Assembly (NCBI GenBank): GCA_024697065.1
Contig: JAILGE010000007.1
Span: 116,658 to 170,343, forward strand
DNA: 53,686 nucleotides
Direction: 5' to 3'
Source of the DNA: Lachnospiraceae bacterium
GTDB taxonomy: Bacteria > Bacillota > Clostridia > Lachnospirales > Lachnospiraceae
Of the stretch, positions 17,808 through 26,608 are shown piece after piece; positions within the stretch are counted from its first letter, which is position 1; every line of letters starts with the position of its first letter. The notes below the pieces were generated by a model, which was not told where the DNA came from, ran no database searches, and saw nothing but the letters and a program-made list of their open reading frames with translations. The translations under genes and the position numbers were made by a program.

Positions 17808-18419
17808 ATGATAGCTATATTAGATTACGATGCGGGTAATATAAGAAGCGTTGAAAAAGCGCTTCTTTCTCTTGGGCAGGATGTTATAGTGACCAGAGAT
17901 GCAGAGACCATTTTGAAAGCCGACAGGGTAGTTCTGCCGGGAGTCGGAGTATTCGGAGATGCTATGGGCAATCTCGAAAAATACGGACTGGTTCCTGTCA
18001 TCAAAAAGGTAATTGATAACAACACGCCGTTTATGGCCATATGTGTAGGTATCCAGCTGCTTTTTGAAGAGAGCGAAGAATCTCCCGGTGCAAAAGGTCT
18101 GGGGATATTCAGGGGAAAGATCTTAAGGATCCCGCCCTCGGAGGATATCAAGGTTCCTCAGATAGGCTGGAATTCTCTCCATATAGAGAAACCTTCGGTT
18201 TTACTTAACGGCATAAAAGAAAATGCATATGTGTATTTTGTTCATTCCTTTTATGTAAGATCCGAAGAAGAAGATATCGTCACATCTTCCACTGAATACG
18301 GAGTTCATATCCATGCATCCGTAGAGAGGGGGAATGTGTTTGCGACACAGTTCCATCCCGAGAAGAGCTCATCGGTGGGATTAAAGATACTTAAGAATTT
18401 CGTAGAATACAAAGGATGA
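17808..18419 (+). CDS. hisH: Imidazole glycerol phosphate synthase, glutaminase subunit
   Basis: A 203 aa class I glutamine amidotransferase that feeds ammonia to HisF in histidine synthesis. The catalytic Cys lies in [13 protein letters not shown] and the catalytic His-Glu pair in [10 protein letters not shown]. The N-terminal [18 protein letters not shown] and PQIGWNSL motifs are typical. Family proteins usually have G-x-C-L-G at the nucleophile elbow; here it is I-C-V-G, a common variant. It is 4 bases ahead of hisF, and the two make a heterodimer. The other his genes are not nearby. Confidence 0.97.
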   Translation: MIAILDYDAGNIRSVEKALLSLGQDVIVTRDAETILKADRVVLPGVGVFGDAMGNLEKYGLVPVIKKVIDNNTPFMAICVGIQLLFEESEESPGAKGLGIFRGKILRIPPSEDIKVPQIGWNSLHIEKPSVLLNGIKENAYVYFVHSFYVRSEEEDIVTSSTEYGVHIHASVERGNVFATQFHPEKSSSVGLKILKNFVEYKG

Positions 18420-18423
18420 TAAA

Positions 18424-19185
18424 ATGCACACAAAGCGTATAATACCCTGCCTTGATGTTAATAACGGACGTGTTGTAAAGGGAGTAAAGTTTGTAGATCT
18501 TATAGATGCCGGTGATCCCGTGGAAGCAGCTAAGGCTTATGATGCGGCCGGCGCAGATGAACTTGTTTTTCTGGATATTACAGCTTCAAGCGATTCGAGA
18601 GAGACTGTTATCGATATGGTAAGCCGTGTGGCAGAGCAGGTTTTTATTCCTTTCACTGTGGGCGGCGGAATAAGGAGCGTGGATAATTTCAGACAGCTTC
18701 TTCGTGCGGGTGCGGACAAGGTTGCAGTCAATTCCGCGGCCATCATGAATCCGGCATTGATATCAGAAGCAGCGGACAAATTCGGCTCACAATGCGTTGT
18801 ACTTGCCATAGATGCAAAGAGACGTGCAGACGGCAGCGGATGGAATATCTTTAAAAACGGCGGCAGGGTAGATATGGGGATCGATGCCGTTGAGTGGGCT
18901 GTAAAAGCTGTGGAACTGGGAGCCGGCGAGGTGCTGCTTACAAGCATGGACTGCGACGGGACCAAGGCCGGATATGATATTGAGCTTACCAGAAGAGTTT
19001 CCGAAAGCGTATCGGTACCCGTAATAGCATCGGGCGGAGCCGGTTCAAAAGAACATTTTTATGAAGCTCTTACAGACGGCAAGGCTGATGCGGCTCTTGC
19101 AGCATCACTTTTTCACTTCAAAGAACTTGAAATTAGAGAAGTGAAGGAGTATCTTAAAGAGCGTAATGTTTCCGTAAGACTGTAA
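18424..19185 (+). CDS. hisF: Imidazole glycerol phosphate synthase, cyclase subunit
   Basis: A 253 aa (beta-alpha)8 barrel that uses ammonia from HisH to form imidazole glycerol phosphate and AICAR. Catalytic Asp11 ([15 protein letters not shown]) and Asp in VVLAIDAKR are present, and the phosphate-binding glycine motifs (FTVGGGIRS and VIASGGAGS) are intact. It overlaps nothing but follows hisH by 4 bases and precedes ung by 13, so hisH-hisF-ung are probably cotranscribed. Confidence 0.98.
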   Translation: MHTKRIIPCLDVNNGRVVKGVKFVDLIDAGDPVEAAKAYDAAGADELVFLDITASSDSRETVIDMVSRVAEQVFIPFTVGGGIRSVDNFRQLLRAGADKVAVNSAAIMNPALISEAADKFGSQCVVLAIDAKRRADGSGWNIFKNGGRVDMGIDAVEWAVKAVELGAGEVLLTSMDCDGTKAGYDIELTRRVSESVSVPVIASGGAGSKEHFYEALTDGKADAALAASLFHFKELEIREVKEYLKERNVSVRL

Positions 19186-19198
19186 GGCGGATATTTGT

Positions 19199-19870
19199 AT
19201 GCCTCCTATTTCTAATGATTGGCAGGAAGCACTGTCAGAGGAATTTAAGAAACCGTATTATAAAAGGCTGTATGATAAGGTAAATAGCGAATATCATACG
19301 GGACGTGTTTTTCCGCCTGCGCAGGACATCTTTAATGCATTTCATCTTACTCCACTTCATGAAGTTAAAGCGGTCATACTTGGACAGGATCCTTATATCA
19401 ATGAAGGTCAGGCCCACGGACTGTGTTTTTCCGTAAAGGCAGGCAATGATCTTCCTCCTTCTCTTGTTAATATCTATAAAGAGATACATGATGACATAGG
19501 CTGCGATATACCAAAGTCAGGCGATCTGACCAAATGGGCGAAGCAGGGTGTTCTGCTTCTCAATACGGTTCTTACCGTCAGAGCGCATCAGTCAATGTCA
19601 CATCAGGGTATAGGCTGGGAAGTGTTTACTGATGCAGTCATCGAAAAGATCAATAAAGAAAACAGGCCGATAGTTTTTCTGCTTTGGGGGGCACCCGCGG
19701 GCAGGAAGGCTGCAATGCTCGATAATCCGGCTCATCTTGTTTTGAAAGCGCCTCATCCGAGTCCGCTTTCGGCTTACAGAGGGTTCTTTGGATGCAGGCA
19801 TTTCAGCAAGACCAATGAATTCCTTAAGGAGCACGGAGCAGAACCTATCGACTGGCAAATAGAAGACTAA
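19199..19870 (+). CDS. ung: Uracil-DNA glycosylase
   Basis: A 223 aa family 1 UDG that removes uracil from DNA. The water-activating motif VILGQDPYINEGQAHGL places the catalytic Asp at residue 64. The HPSPLSAYRGFFGCRHFS leucine loop with catalytic His, and LLNTVLTVR, complete the family signature. The length is normal. It sits between hisF and a PLP decarboxylase with short gaps. Confidence 0.97.
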   Translation: MPPISNDWQEALSEEFKKPYYKRLYDKVNSEYHTGRVFPPAQDIFNAFHLTPLHEVKAVILGQDPYINEGQAHGLCFSVKAGNDLPPSLVNIYKEIHDDIGCDIPKSGDLTKWAKQGVLLLNTVLTVRAHQSMSHQGIGWEVFTDAVIEKINKENRPIVFLLWGAPAGRKAAMLDNPAHLVLKAPHPSPLSAYRGFFGCRHFSKTNEFLKEHGAEPIDWQIED

Positions 19871-19897
19871 TCTACATAAAGAAAGCAGGGCTTAAAA

Positions 19898-21169
19898 ATG
19901 GACAAAAAGGCATTCGTAACAAAAGAACAGATCGAAGAGATAGTTAAGACCTATCCCACACCTTTTCATATCTATGATGAGAAGGGGATCCGTGAAAATG
20001 CAAAGGCTGTAAAAGATGCTTTTGCATGGAATAAAGGATATAAGGAATTCTTTGCCGTAAAGGCTCTTCCCAATCCCTTTATCATGAATATACTCAAGGA
20101 ATACGGCGTAGGAAGTGACTGTTCATCATATACAGAGCTTATGCTTGCGGATAAATGCGGTATAAGAGGCAATGACATCATGTTCTCTTCAAATGATACA
20201 CCCGCTGCAGATTTTATCCTTGCGGATAAGGTTGGCGCAACTATCAATCTTGATGATTTTTCACATATCGAATTTCTCGAGAAGACTCTCGGAAAGCTGC
20301 CGGAGCGCCTTTCCATGCGTTATAATCCGGGCGGAGTCGTTACTATCAGTAATGGTATCATGGATAACCCCGGAGATGCCAAGTACGGAATGACAAAAGA
20401 GCAACTCATTGAAGGTTATAAGATCCTTAAGTCCAAAGGAGTTAAGGAATTCGGTATGCATGCATTCATCGTAAGCAATACCGTTACCAATGATTATTAT
20501 CCTTTCCTTGCGAAGCAGCTTTTCGAGCTTGCGGTAGAGATCAAGGAAAAGACCGGCGTAGAGCTTAGCTTTATCAATCTTTCCGGCGGTGTCGGAATAG
20601 CTTATAAGCCCGAGCAGACTCCCAATGATATAAAGATCATCGGCGAGGGAGTTCACAAGGTATTTGACGAAATTCTTGTACCTGCAGGATTGGGCGATGT
20701 TTCGATCTATACAGAGATGGGAAGATTCATGACAGGACCTTACGGAATGCTTGTAACAAAGGCTATCCATGAGAAGAAGATCTATAAGGATTACATCGGT
20801 GTAGATGCATGTGCCGTAAATCTCATGAGACCTGCCATCTATGGCGCTTATCATCACATTACCGTTCTCGGCAAGGAAGATAAGGCCTGCGATCATAAAT
20901 ATGATGTTACAGGTTCCCTTTGCGAGAATAATGATAAATTTGCCATAGACAGGATGCTTCCCGAGATCGAGATCGGCGACTATCTCGCCATCCATGATAC
21001 GGGAGCACATGGATTTGCAATGGGATATAACTATAACGGAAAGCTCAAGAGCGCAGAACTGCTGCTTAAGGAAGACGGAAGCGTTCAGCTCATCAGACGT
21101 GCGGAGAAGCCTTCCGATTACTTCTCTACATTTGACTGCTTCCCGGAATTTGCAGATCTTGCAAAGTGA
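19898..21169 (+). CDS. lysA: Diaminopimelate decarboxylase (PLP-dependent fold III)
   Basis: A 423 aa alanine-racemase-fold decarboxylase making L-lysine from meso-DAP. The PLP lysine lies in EFFAVKALPNP near residue 52. The phosphate-binding and substrate parts are GGVGI and, near the C-terminus, the C-E-N-N-D and D-T-G-A-H-G-F-A-M-G-Y-N-Y-N-G region. The last block is characteristic of DapDC rather than of arginine or ornithine decarboxylases (C-E-S/N-D). A carboxynorspermidine decarboxylase is less likely. The RBS is AAAGCAGGG. No lysine riboswitch is seen in the 27-base gap before it. Confidence 0.85.
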   Translation: MDKKAFVTKEQIEEIVKTYPTPFHIYDEKGIRENAKAVKDAFAWNKGYKEFFAVKALPNPFIMNILKEYGVGSDCSSYTELMLADKCGIRGNDIMFSSNDTPAADFILADKVGATINLDDFSHIEFLEKTLGKLPERLSMRYNPGGVVTISNGIMDNPGDAKYGMTKEQLIEGYKILKSKGVKEFGMHAFIVSNTVTNDYYPFLAKQLFELAVEIKEKTGVELSFINLSGGVGIAYKPEQTPNDIKIIGEGVHKVFDEILVPAGLGDVSIYTEMGRFMTGPYGMLVTKAIHEKKIYKDYIGVDACAVNLMRPAIYGAYHHITVLGKEDKACDHKYDVTGSLCENNDKFAIDRMLPEIEIGDYLAIHDTGAHGFAMGYNYNGKLKSAELLLKEDGSVQLIRRAEKPSDYFSTFDCFPEFADLAK

Positions 21170-21182
21170 TCGGGGTTGGATT

Positions 21183-22085
21183 ATGGATGGAAAGACGAGA
21201 CTGAACAAATATCTGGCCGAATGCGGCGTCGCTTCAAGACGTGAATCTGACAGACTTATCGAAGAGGGTCGTGTCATGATAAACGGCAAAAAAGCCGTTC
21301 TGGGAGACATGGTTGACGGAAGCGAGAGGATTACCGTTAACGGCAGGCGTATTGGGGCACCTGAGAGAAAAGTCGTGGTGGCCTTCTATAAACCTGTGGG
21401 TGTAGCGGTTACTGAATCGGATCCTCACGCAAACGAGACGGTCATGGATTACATCGATCTTCCGGAGCGTCTTACCTATGCAGGCAGGCTGGATAAGGAT
21501 TCCGAAGGCTTACTCCTTATGACAAATGACGGAGATCTGATCCATTCCATGATGCAGGGAAGCTTCGCGCATGAGAAGGAATATATCGTTTATCTCGATA
21601 AGGAACCGGAGGCTGAGGTTATCGAAAAGCTTTCCGGCGGCGTGTATCTTGTTGATCTTGAGAAGAAGACCAGACCCTGCCGCATAGAAAAGATCAGACG
21701 GCAGGTGGTAAGGATGGTCCTTACGGAAGGGTTAAACCGCCAGATCAGACGCATGTGGAAGCAGGAAGGCATAGAAGTTAAGGCGCTAAAGCGGACCAGA
21801 GTAGTGAATATTACTTTGGGGGATCTTGAACCCGGCGAATACAGCATCCTTTCCGACAAGCAGGTGGCGGACTTAAGAAAAGCACTTGAAAAGGATTCTC
21901 TTGCTCCAAGACCCAAAAGAACTCCTCGTAAGTTTGCACACAATGTTATGAAGACAGGGGAAGGCAGACTTAAGACTGTTCCGGCGGGGCCGCGCAAAAC
22001 TTCTCTCAGGGGGGCAAATCCAAGACTTAAAGAGCTTGCCGAAAAAAGCGGAAAGGTTAAACAGGGACCCGGTAAGAAAAGATGA
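21183..22085 (+). CDS. rluB: RsuA/RluB-family 23S/16S rRNA pseudouridine synthase
   Basis: A 300 aa enzyme. An N-terminal S4 RNA-binding domain (RLNKYLAECGVASRRESDRLI) precedes the catalytic domain with the Asp in AGRLDKDSEGLLLMTNDGDL and the R-Q-I-R-R-M block. RluB-like enzymes modify U2605 of 23S rRNA. The C-terminal 60 residues are Lys/Arg/Pro-rich and probably disordered. I set the start at ATG 21183, 14 bases after lysA; the longer open frame upstream overlaps lysA and is not part of the family. The RluB versus RluE/RsuA subtype is uncertain. Confidence 0.9.
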   Translation: MDGKTRLNKYLAECGVASRRESDRLIEEGRVMINGKKAVLGDMVDGSERITVNGRRIGAPERKVVVAFYKPVGVAVTESDPHANETVMDYIDLPERLTYAGRLDKDSEGLLLMTNDGDLIHSMMQGSFAHEKEYIVYLDKEPEAEVIEKLSGGVYLVDLEKKTRPCRIEKIRRQVVRMVLTEGLNRQIRRMWKQEGIEVKALKRTRVVNITLGDLEPGEYSILSDKQVADLRKALEKDSLAPRPKRTPRKFAHNVMKTGEGRLKTVPAGPRKTSLRGANPRLKELAEKSGKVKQGPGKKR

Positions 22086-22882
22086 AGATAGGTATGTTTG
22101 ATTCCGGTGTGGGGGGACTGACTCTCCTGCACAAGGCGATACAGATGATGCCTGAAGAAGCATATTTTTACTATGCCGATACGGATCATGTTCCTTACGG
22201 CAAAAAGCCTGTAGAGGATGTGATCTCTTATTCGGATGATGCTGTTTCTTTTTTGCAGGGGATGGGTTGTGAAGCCATAGTCATCGCCTGTAATACCGCT
22301 ACCTCTGTTGCTGCCGAATATCTCAGACATAAATATGATATTCCCATCATTGGTATCGAGCCTGCCGTAAAACCCGCAGTGGAGAATAATAACGGCGGAA
22401 GGATACTGGTTATTGCAACTCCACTTACCGTTAAAGAACGGAAGCTTATCGAACTGGTTGGCCGGGTTGATGAAGAACACAAGGTAGATATGCTGGCTTT
22501 ACCCGAACTGGTCTCTTTCGCCGAAAGGGGCGAATTTGATTCGGGACCGGTCAGCGAATATCTTAAGACCAGTCTTGATTCATTCTTCGAGCAGAATAAA
22601 CAAAGCGGGCGGGAAGGTATATCTCCGGAAAAATATGATGTACTGGTTTTCGGCTGTACGCATTTTAATCACTTTGAGGCCACACTCAGAAGGTATTTTG
22701 GCAATTCCATATCAATGATAGACGGTGCGGAAGGTACCATAAAGAATCTGAAAAACATCATGAAAGAAAGAGGTTCTGTAAGCGAAGGCGCTCTTTCCGT
22801 TGATTTTTTTGAATCGGGGAGACCTGTGACCGATAAGTCCAGACTTGATTTTTACAAAGTACTTTTATCGCATCTCGACTGA
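22082..22882 (+). CDS. murI: Glutamate racemase
   Basis: A 266 aa enzyme making D-glutamate for the cell wall. The pair of catalytic cysteines is Cys70 (VIACNTATS) and Cys192 (VFGCTHFNHF), with Asp7 in FDSGVGGLTLL. Length and motifs fit MurI. The ATG overlaps the stop of the pseudouridine synthase (ATGA), so it is the last gene of this run. Confidence 0.96.
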   Translation: MKIGMFDSGVGGLTLLHKAIQMMPEEAYFYYADTDHVPYGKKPVEDVISYSDDAVSFLQGMGCEAIVIACNTATSVAAEYLRHKYDIPIIGIEPAVKPAVENNNGGRILVIATPLTVKERKLIELVGRVDEEHKVDMLALPELVSFAERGEFDSGPVSEYLKTSLDSFFEQNKQSGREGISPEKYDVLVFGCTHFNHFEATLRRYFGNSISMIDGAEGTIKNLKNIMKERGSVSEGALSVDFFESGRPVTDKSRLDFYKVLLSHLD

Positions 22883-22918
22883 TAAAGCATGGAGCGATAA
22901 AGTGAGTATAAATTCTGC

Positions 22919-22947
22919 TTGCATTTTGTAAGACAATATAGTAAGAT
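22919..22947 (+). promoter_or_regulatory. Promoter of rplS with leader
   Basis: TTGCAT (22919-22924) and TAAGAT (22942-22947) are 17 bases apart. The resulting leader is about 75 bases and contains an imperfect inverted repeat (GTGATGATC near 22982-22990, with GATTGATCAC near 23003-23012) just before the AAGGAGG ribosome site. Firmicutes often have an autoregulatory L19 leader at this place; I cannot confirm the consensus here. Confidence 0.72.
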
Positions 22948-23028
22948 TGCAATGTTGCGAAAAGAGACGGTCCGCTGATCCGTGTGATGATCAAGAACGT
23001 CCGATTGATCACAAGGAGGAAATAAACA

Positions 23029-23376
23029 ATGCATGAGATTATCGAAGAGATCGAAAAAGAGCAGTTAAAGGAACAGGTACCTGAGTTCTCAGTTGGTGAT
23101 ACAGTTAAAGTATCTAACCGTATCAAGGAAGGTGAAAAGTCACGTATTCAGATCTTTGAAGGTGTTGTAATCAAGGTTCAGAACGAGAGCAACCGTGCTA
23201 CTTTCACTGTAAGAAAGCTTTCAAACGGTGTTGGCGTAGAAAAGACATGGCCTATTCACAGCCCTAACGTAGAAAAGGTTGAGGTTGTTCGCAGAGGTAA
23301 GGTAAGACGTGCAAGACTTAACTACTTAAGAAACCGTGTCGGTAAGGACGCTAAGGTTAAGGAAGTTATCAGATAA
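23029..23376 (+). CDS. rplS: 50S ribosomal protein L19
   Basis: A 115 aa L19 of normal length, located at the 30S-50S interface. Typical blocks are [22 protein letters not shown], the [12 protein letters not shown] segment and the basic [14 protein letters not shown]. It has a perfect AAGGAGG ribosome site and is followed by a strong terminator. Confidence 0.99.
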   Translation: MHEIIEEIEKEQLKEQVPEFSVGDTVKVSNRIKEGEKSRIQIFEGVVIKVQNESNRATFTVRKLSNGVGVEKTWPIHSPNVEKVEVVRRGKVRRARLNYLRNRVGKDAKVKEVIR

Positions 23377-23391
23377 TCAAAAATATCTTCG

Positions 23392-23423
23392 CAGCTCCGG
23401 GATTCTCCCGGAGCTGTTTTTTT
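23392..23423 (+). terminator. Rho-independent terminator after rplS
   Basis: A perfect 11-bp stem (23392-23402 with 23406-23416), a 3-base loop and seven T residues. Confidence 0.95.
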
Positions 23424-23573
23424 GCCGTAATCAGACGGGAAAAGATCAGACGGGAAAAAACGAGACAAGGATGTCGAGTACCGTCTGATTATGGTATAAC
23501 AAGGATGTTTTGCCGTAATCAGACGGAAATAAACGAGACAAGGATGTCGAGTACCGTCTGATTATGGTATAAT
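23424..23573 (+). repeat. Two tandem copies of an inverted-repeat promoter element before lepB
   Basis: Two copies of a block of about 65-77 bp occur head to tail. Each has a left arm ending TAATCAGACGG, a central segment with GACAAGGATGTC, a right arm CCGTCTGATTA, and then TGG-TATAAC (copy 1, -10 at 23495-23500) or TGG-TATAAT (copy 2, -10 at 23568-23573). Copy 1 has 15 extra bases in which ATCAGACGGGAAAA is repeated. The arms can form an 11-bp stem as RNA, or bind a protein as DNA. The extended -10 of copy 2 would drive lepB. See findings. Confidence 0.8.
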
Positions 23574-23616
23574 AGATTTTTATTAAAAATATTACATTCA
23601 ACGTTTACAGGATATT

Positions 23617-24207
23617 ATGGCCAGAAAACGAGGCGGTCTCAGCTTTTACAAAAGAGAGAGAAAATTTAATACAAAGATTTTTGCGGAGATAATGTCCTGG
23701 GTGTTCTGGGGCGTTGTAATGAGTCTTATAGCATTTGTTTTCGTTTACCTGTTCGGGATCAGGACCAGTATAATAGGCCCTTCCATGGAACCGGGACTGT
23801 ACAACGCTCAGGAGATCCTCATAGACCGCTTTACTTATATACTTTTCTCACCCAAGCAGGGGGATGTGGTGGTTTTCAGACCTAACGGTAATGAGAATGC
23901 ACATTATTACGTGAAGCGTGTCATAGGATGCCCTGGAGATACTGTCCTTATCAAAGACGGGGTAATTTATATCAACAATGTTATCTATGATGAGAATGGT
24001 ATGTTCGATCATGCAGAATATGCAGGTATCGCGGAAAATATGCTGACTCTCGGAGATGATGAGTATTTTGTCCTGGGAGATAATCTGAATGACAGTGAAG
24101 ACAGCAGATCCAGTAATATCGGATTTGTTAAGAAGGACTATATCATAGGAAAAGCCTGGTTTCATTTTTCTTCTGTGAACGGTGATCCGGCTGGATTTAT
24201 TAAATAA
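23617..24207 (+). CDS. lepB: Type I signal peptidase (first copy)
   Basis: A 196 aa membrane signal peptidase. A basic N-terminus and one transmembrane helix (about 27-48) precede the extracytoplasmic protease domain with catalytic Ser56 (SIIGPSMEPGL) and Lys100 (YYVKRVIGCPGD), and the GDNLNDSEDSR box. It removes signal peptides of secreted proteins. It begins a run with rbgA, a second signal peptidase and rnhB. The short form with a single N-terminal helix is typical for Gram-positives. Confidence 0.95.
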   Translation: MARKRGGLSFYKRERKFNTKIFAEIMSWVFWGVVMSLIAFVFVYLFGIRTSIIGPSMEPGLYNAQEILIDRFTYILFSPKQGDVVVFRPNGNENAHYYVKRVIGCPGDTVLIKDGVIYINNVIYDENGMFDHAEYAGIAENMLTLGDDEYFVLGDNLNDSEDSRSSNIGFVKKDYIIGKAWFHFSSVNGDPAGFIK

Positions 24208-24216
24208 GGATTGATT

Positions 24217-25071
24217 ATGGACATACAATGGTTTCCGGGTCATATGACCAAGGCCATCAGGCAGATGGAAGAAGATGTAAAACTGGTAGATCTTATCATA
24301 GAGATCATCGATGCCAGGATACCTGTATCATCAAGAAATCCCGAGCTTGATAAGATAGGCAGGAATAAGGCAAGAGTGATAATCATGAATAAGTTCGATC
24401 TTGCTGATGAGGGAATAAGCAGGCAGTGGGCAAAATATTTCGAAGAACAGGGCGCCGGTTGCGTGCTGATGGATGCACGTAATAAAAAAGGCATCGCTGA
24501 AGTCAAGAAAGTCATCGCTACAACTGTTGCAGCCAAGAAAGCCAGAGATCTGGCCAGAGGCATCAAAAACAGGCCTGTGAGAGCCATGGTGGCCGGAATA
24601 CCGAATTGTGGCAAGTCCACATTTATAAATACTTATACAGGCAAATCTGCGGCAAAGACCGGGGATAAACCGGGTGTGACGAAGGGAAAGCAATGGATCA
24701 GGCTTGGATCGGATCTGGAGCTTCTTGATACTCCGGGGATATTATGGCCGAAGTTTGAGGATAAAGAGATAGGAGCTCATCTCGCAATGATAGGATCCGT
24801 TAATTCGGATATCCTGGATATGAGCGAGGTCGCATATGAGATAATAGAATTTTTAAAGAAAGAATATCCAGGAAGAGTATCCGAAAGGTACAGCGTGGAC
24901 GAATCCCATGACAGTGCAGCGCTTCTGGAAGAGATCGCTGTGGAAAAAGGCTGGATAAAGAAAGGCGCTGAAGCCGATACGGTAAAATGCTCTCAGATGA
25001 TCGCAGGCGATTTTAAGAGCGGAAGACTTGGAAGGATCTCTCTGGACAGACCGGAGCAGAACAGAGGATAA
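24217..25071 (+). CDS. rbgA: Ribosome-biogenesis GTPase A
   Basis: A 284 aa circularly permuted GTPase (YlqF/RbgA) needed for late 50S assembly. The order G4 (NKFD 58-61), G1 (GIPNCGKST 127-135), G2 and G3 (DTPG near 171) is the permuted order. The N-terminus is MDIQWFPGHMTKAIRQ. I prefer ATG 217 bases in, at 24217, over the TTG at 24211. The C-terminal RNA-binding helical domain is present. It follows lepB by 9 bases. Confidence 0.95.
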   Translation: MDIQWFPGHMTKAIRQMEEDVKLVDLIIEIIDARIPVSSRNPELDKIGRNKARVIIMNKFDLADEGISRQWAKYFEEQGAGCVLMDARNKKGIAEVKKVIATTVAAKKARDLARGIKNRPVRAMVAGIPNCGKSTFINTYTGKSAAKTGDKPGVTKGKQWIRLGSDLELLDTPGILWPKFEDKEIGAHLAMIGSVNSDILDMSEVAYEIIEFLKKEYPGRVSERYSVDESHDSAALLEEIAVEKGWIKKGAEADTVKCSQMIAGDFKSGRLGRISLDRPEQNRG

Positions 25072-25073
25072 TA

Positions 25074-25802
25074 ATGAAACGTTTAGAAGATGATAATGAC
25101 CTTGAGCTGATAAGACTTGATTCCGATGATGACTGGAGCAGCAGACGTCCACGCAGACATCTGAAGGATAACCGGTCTGCAGAAGATGAGGATGAAGACA
25201 ACTACGACGAAGAAGACAAGGATGACGAAGAGGATGTACCCGTTGAACAGCAAAGCAGAGGGCAGGCTATCTTAAGAGAGATACTCCACGACAGTCTCTT
25301 TTTGCTTGCGGTATTCCTCATCACGCTGCTTCTTGTAAAATTTGTGGGACAACGTACGGTTGTTGTTGGCGAGAGTATGGAGACCACGCTGCAGGATGGC
25401 GATAATCTCATAGTTGATAAGATATCTTACAGATTCAGACAGCCTGAAAGATTTGAAATCATTGTATTTCCGTATATTTATCAGGACGAGACCTATTATA
25501 TTAAACGTGTGATAGGACTTCCCGGAGAGACTGTAAGGATAGACGAGAACGGTACGATCTTTATTAATGACGTGCCTCTTGAAGAGCATTACGGTAGAGA
25601 AGTTATCAATGATCCGGGAAATGCATTTAACGGGATCACTCTGGGGGAGGATCAGTATTTTGTCCTGGGTGATAACAGAAATCATTCTTCCGACAGCAGA
25701 TTTGCGGCGGTAGGAATAATACAGGGTGACAGGATAATCGGCAGAGCTGTATGTCGTATCTATCCTTTTTCAAAATTCGGGAGCATGACTCCGGGAAAAT
25801 AA
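25074..25802 (+). CDS. lepB: Type I signal peptidase (second copy) with acidic N-terminal extension
   Basis: A 242 aa signal peptidase. Residues 1-62 are a very acidic cytoplasmic extension that the first copy lacks (about residues 35-55 are almost all Asp/Glu). A transmembrane helix (about 72-90) is followed by Ser101 (GESMETTL), Lys144 (YYIKRVIGLPGE) and the GDNRNHSSDSR box. Having two genes suggests division of labour between substrates. It starts 2 bases after rbgA, so coupling is likely. Confidence 0.93.
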   Translation: MKRLEDDNDLELIRLDSDDDWSSRRPRRHLKDNRSAEDEDEDNYDEEDKDDEEDVPVEQQSRGQAILREILHDSLFLLAVFLITLLLVKFVGQRTVVVGESMETTLQDGDNLIVDKISYRFRQPERFEIIVFPYIYQDETYYIKRVIGLPGETVRIDENGTIFINDVPLEEHYGREVINDPGNAFNGITLGEDQYFVLGDNRNHSSDSRFAAVGIIQGDRIIGRAVCRIYPFSKFGSMTPGK

Positions 25803-25816
25803 ATACCGAGGTTATT

Positions 25817-26581
25817 ATGGCTGACAAACTGACCATTGCAGATATAAAAAAAGAATTCGATTCCCTTTCGTATGATGACCTGAAGTCTTTTATCACAAGG
25901 TTCGAAAGTGATGAGAGATCACAGGTTAAGACTCTTGTGGCTCGTGCAGGAAAGAAGATAACTGCACTTGAAAAAGAAAAGGACCGAATGTACAAAATGT
26001 TCGAATTCGAACGTAAATACTCGGATTATACTTACATATGCGGTATTGACGAGGTGGGGAGAGGTCCTCTTGCGGGACCGGTTGTAGCCGGTGCGGTGAT
26101 ACTTCCGAAAGACTGTGACATTTTATATCTAAATGATTCAAAGCAATTATCCGAAAAAAAGAGAGAAGAGCTTTATTCGGTCATCATGGAAAAGGCTGTA
26201 TCGGTGGGACTGGGATTTTCGTCTCACGAATTGATAGATGAGATCAATATCTTACAGGCTACATATGCAGCCATGAGAGAAGCAATATCGAAGCTTGATC
26301 CCGCTCCGGATCTTCTTCTTAATGATGCGGTAAAGATCCCCGAGGTGACTGTGGCTCAGATCCCCATAATAAAGGGGGATACGCTTTCAGCATCAATATC
26401 TGCTGCAAGTATCGTAGCAAAGGTTACCAGAGACCGGATGATGGTCAAATATGACGAGATATATCCGGAATACGGATTCGCAAAGAACAAGGGGTATGGA
26501 AGCAGCGAGCATATTGAGGCTCTAAAAAAATACGGACCCACACCCATACACAGAAGAACATTTATAAAAAACTTTATCTAA
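25817..26581 (+). CDS. rnhB: Ribonuclease HII
   Basis: A 254 aa RNase HII that cuts RNA in RNA/DNA hybrids and single ribonucleotides. The catalytic Asp78-Glu79 is in the CGIDEVGRGPLAGPVVAGAV motif, with further acidic residues in LLLNDAV and the Lys-Gly-Tyr-Gly-Ser block near the C-terminus. The N-terminal helical extension of about 70 residues is common in Firmicutes. ATG 25817 follows CCGAGG; the longer frame from 25751 would overlap lepB. It is in the same place relative to ylqG and ylqH as in Bacillus subtilis. Confidence 0.95.
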   Translation: MADKLTIADIKKEFDSLSYDDLKSFITRFESDERSQVKTLVARAGKKITALEKEKDRMYKMFEFERKYSDYTYICGIDEVGRGPLAGPVVAGAVILPKDCDILYLNDSKQLSEKKREELYSVIMEKAVSVGLGFSSHELIDEINILQATYAAMREAISKLDPAPDLLLNDAVKIPEVTVAQIPIIKGDTLSASISAASIVAKVTRDRMMVKYDEIYPEYGFAKNKGYGSSEHIEALKKYGPTPIHRRTFIKNFI

Positions 26582-26608
26582 ATCATCAGATTTCTACGGA
26601 GAAGACAT

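Noticed and set aside
19871-19897. Lysine riboswitch before lysA
   Set aside because: The gap is only 27 bases, far too short for the element.
20261-21310. Long open frame on the minus strand opposite lysA
   Set aside because: It mirrors lysA codon structure, has no ribosome site and no recognisable protein features.
23424-23573. Two repeats with inverted arms as a mini CRISPR array
   Set aside because: Only two copies, arms too far apart, and a -10 element ends each copy.
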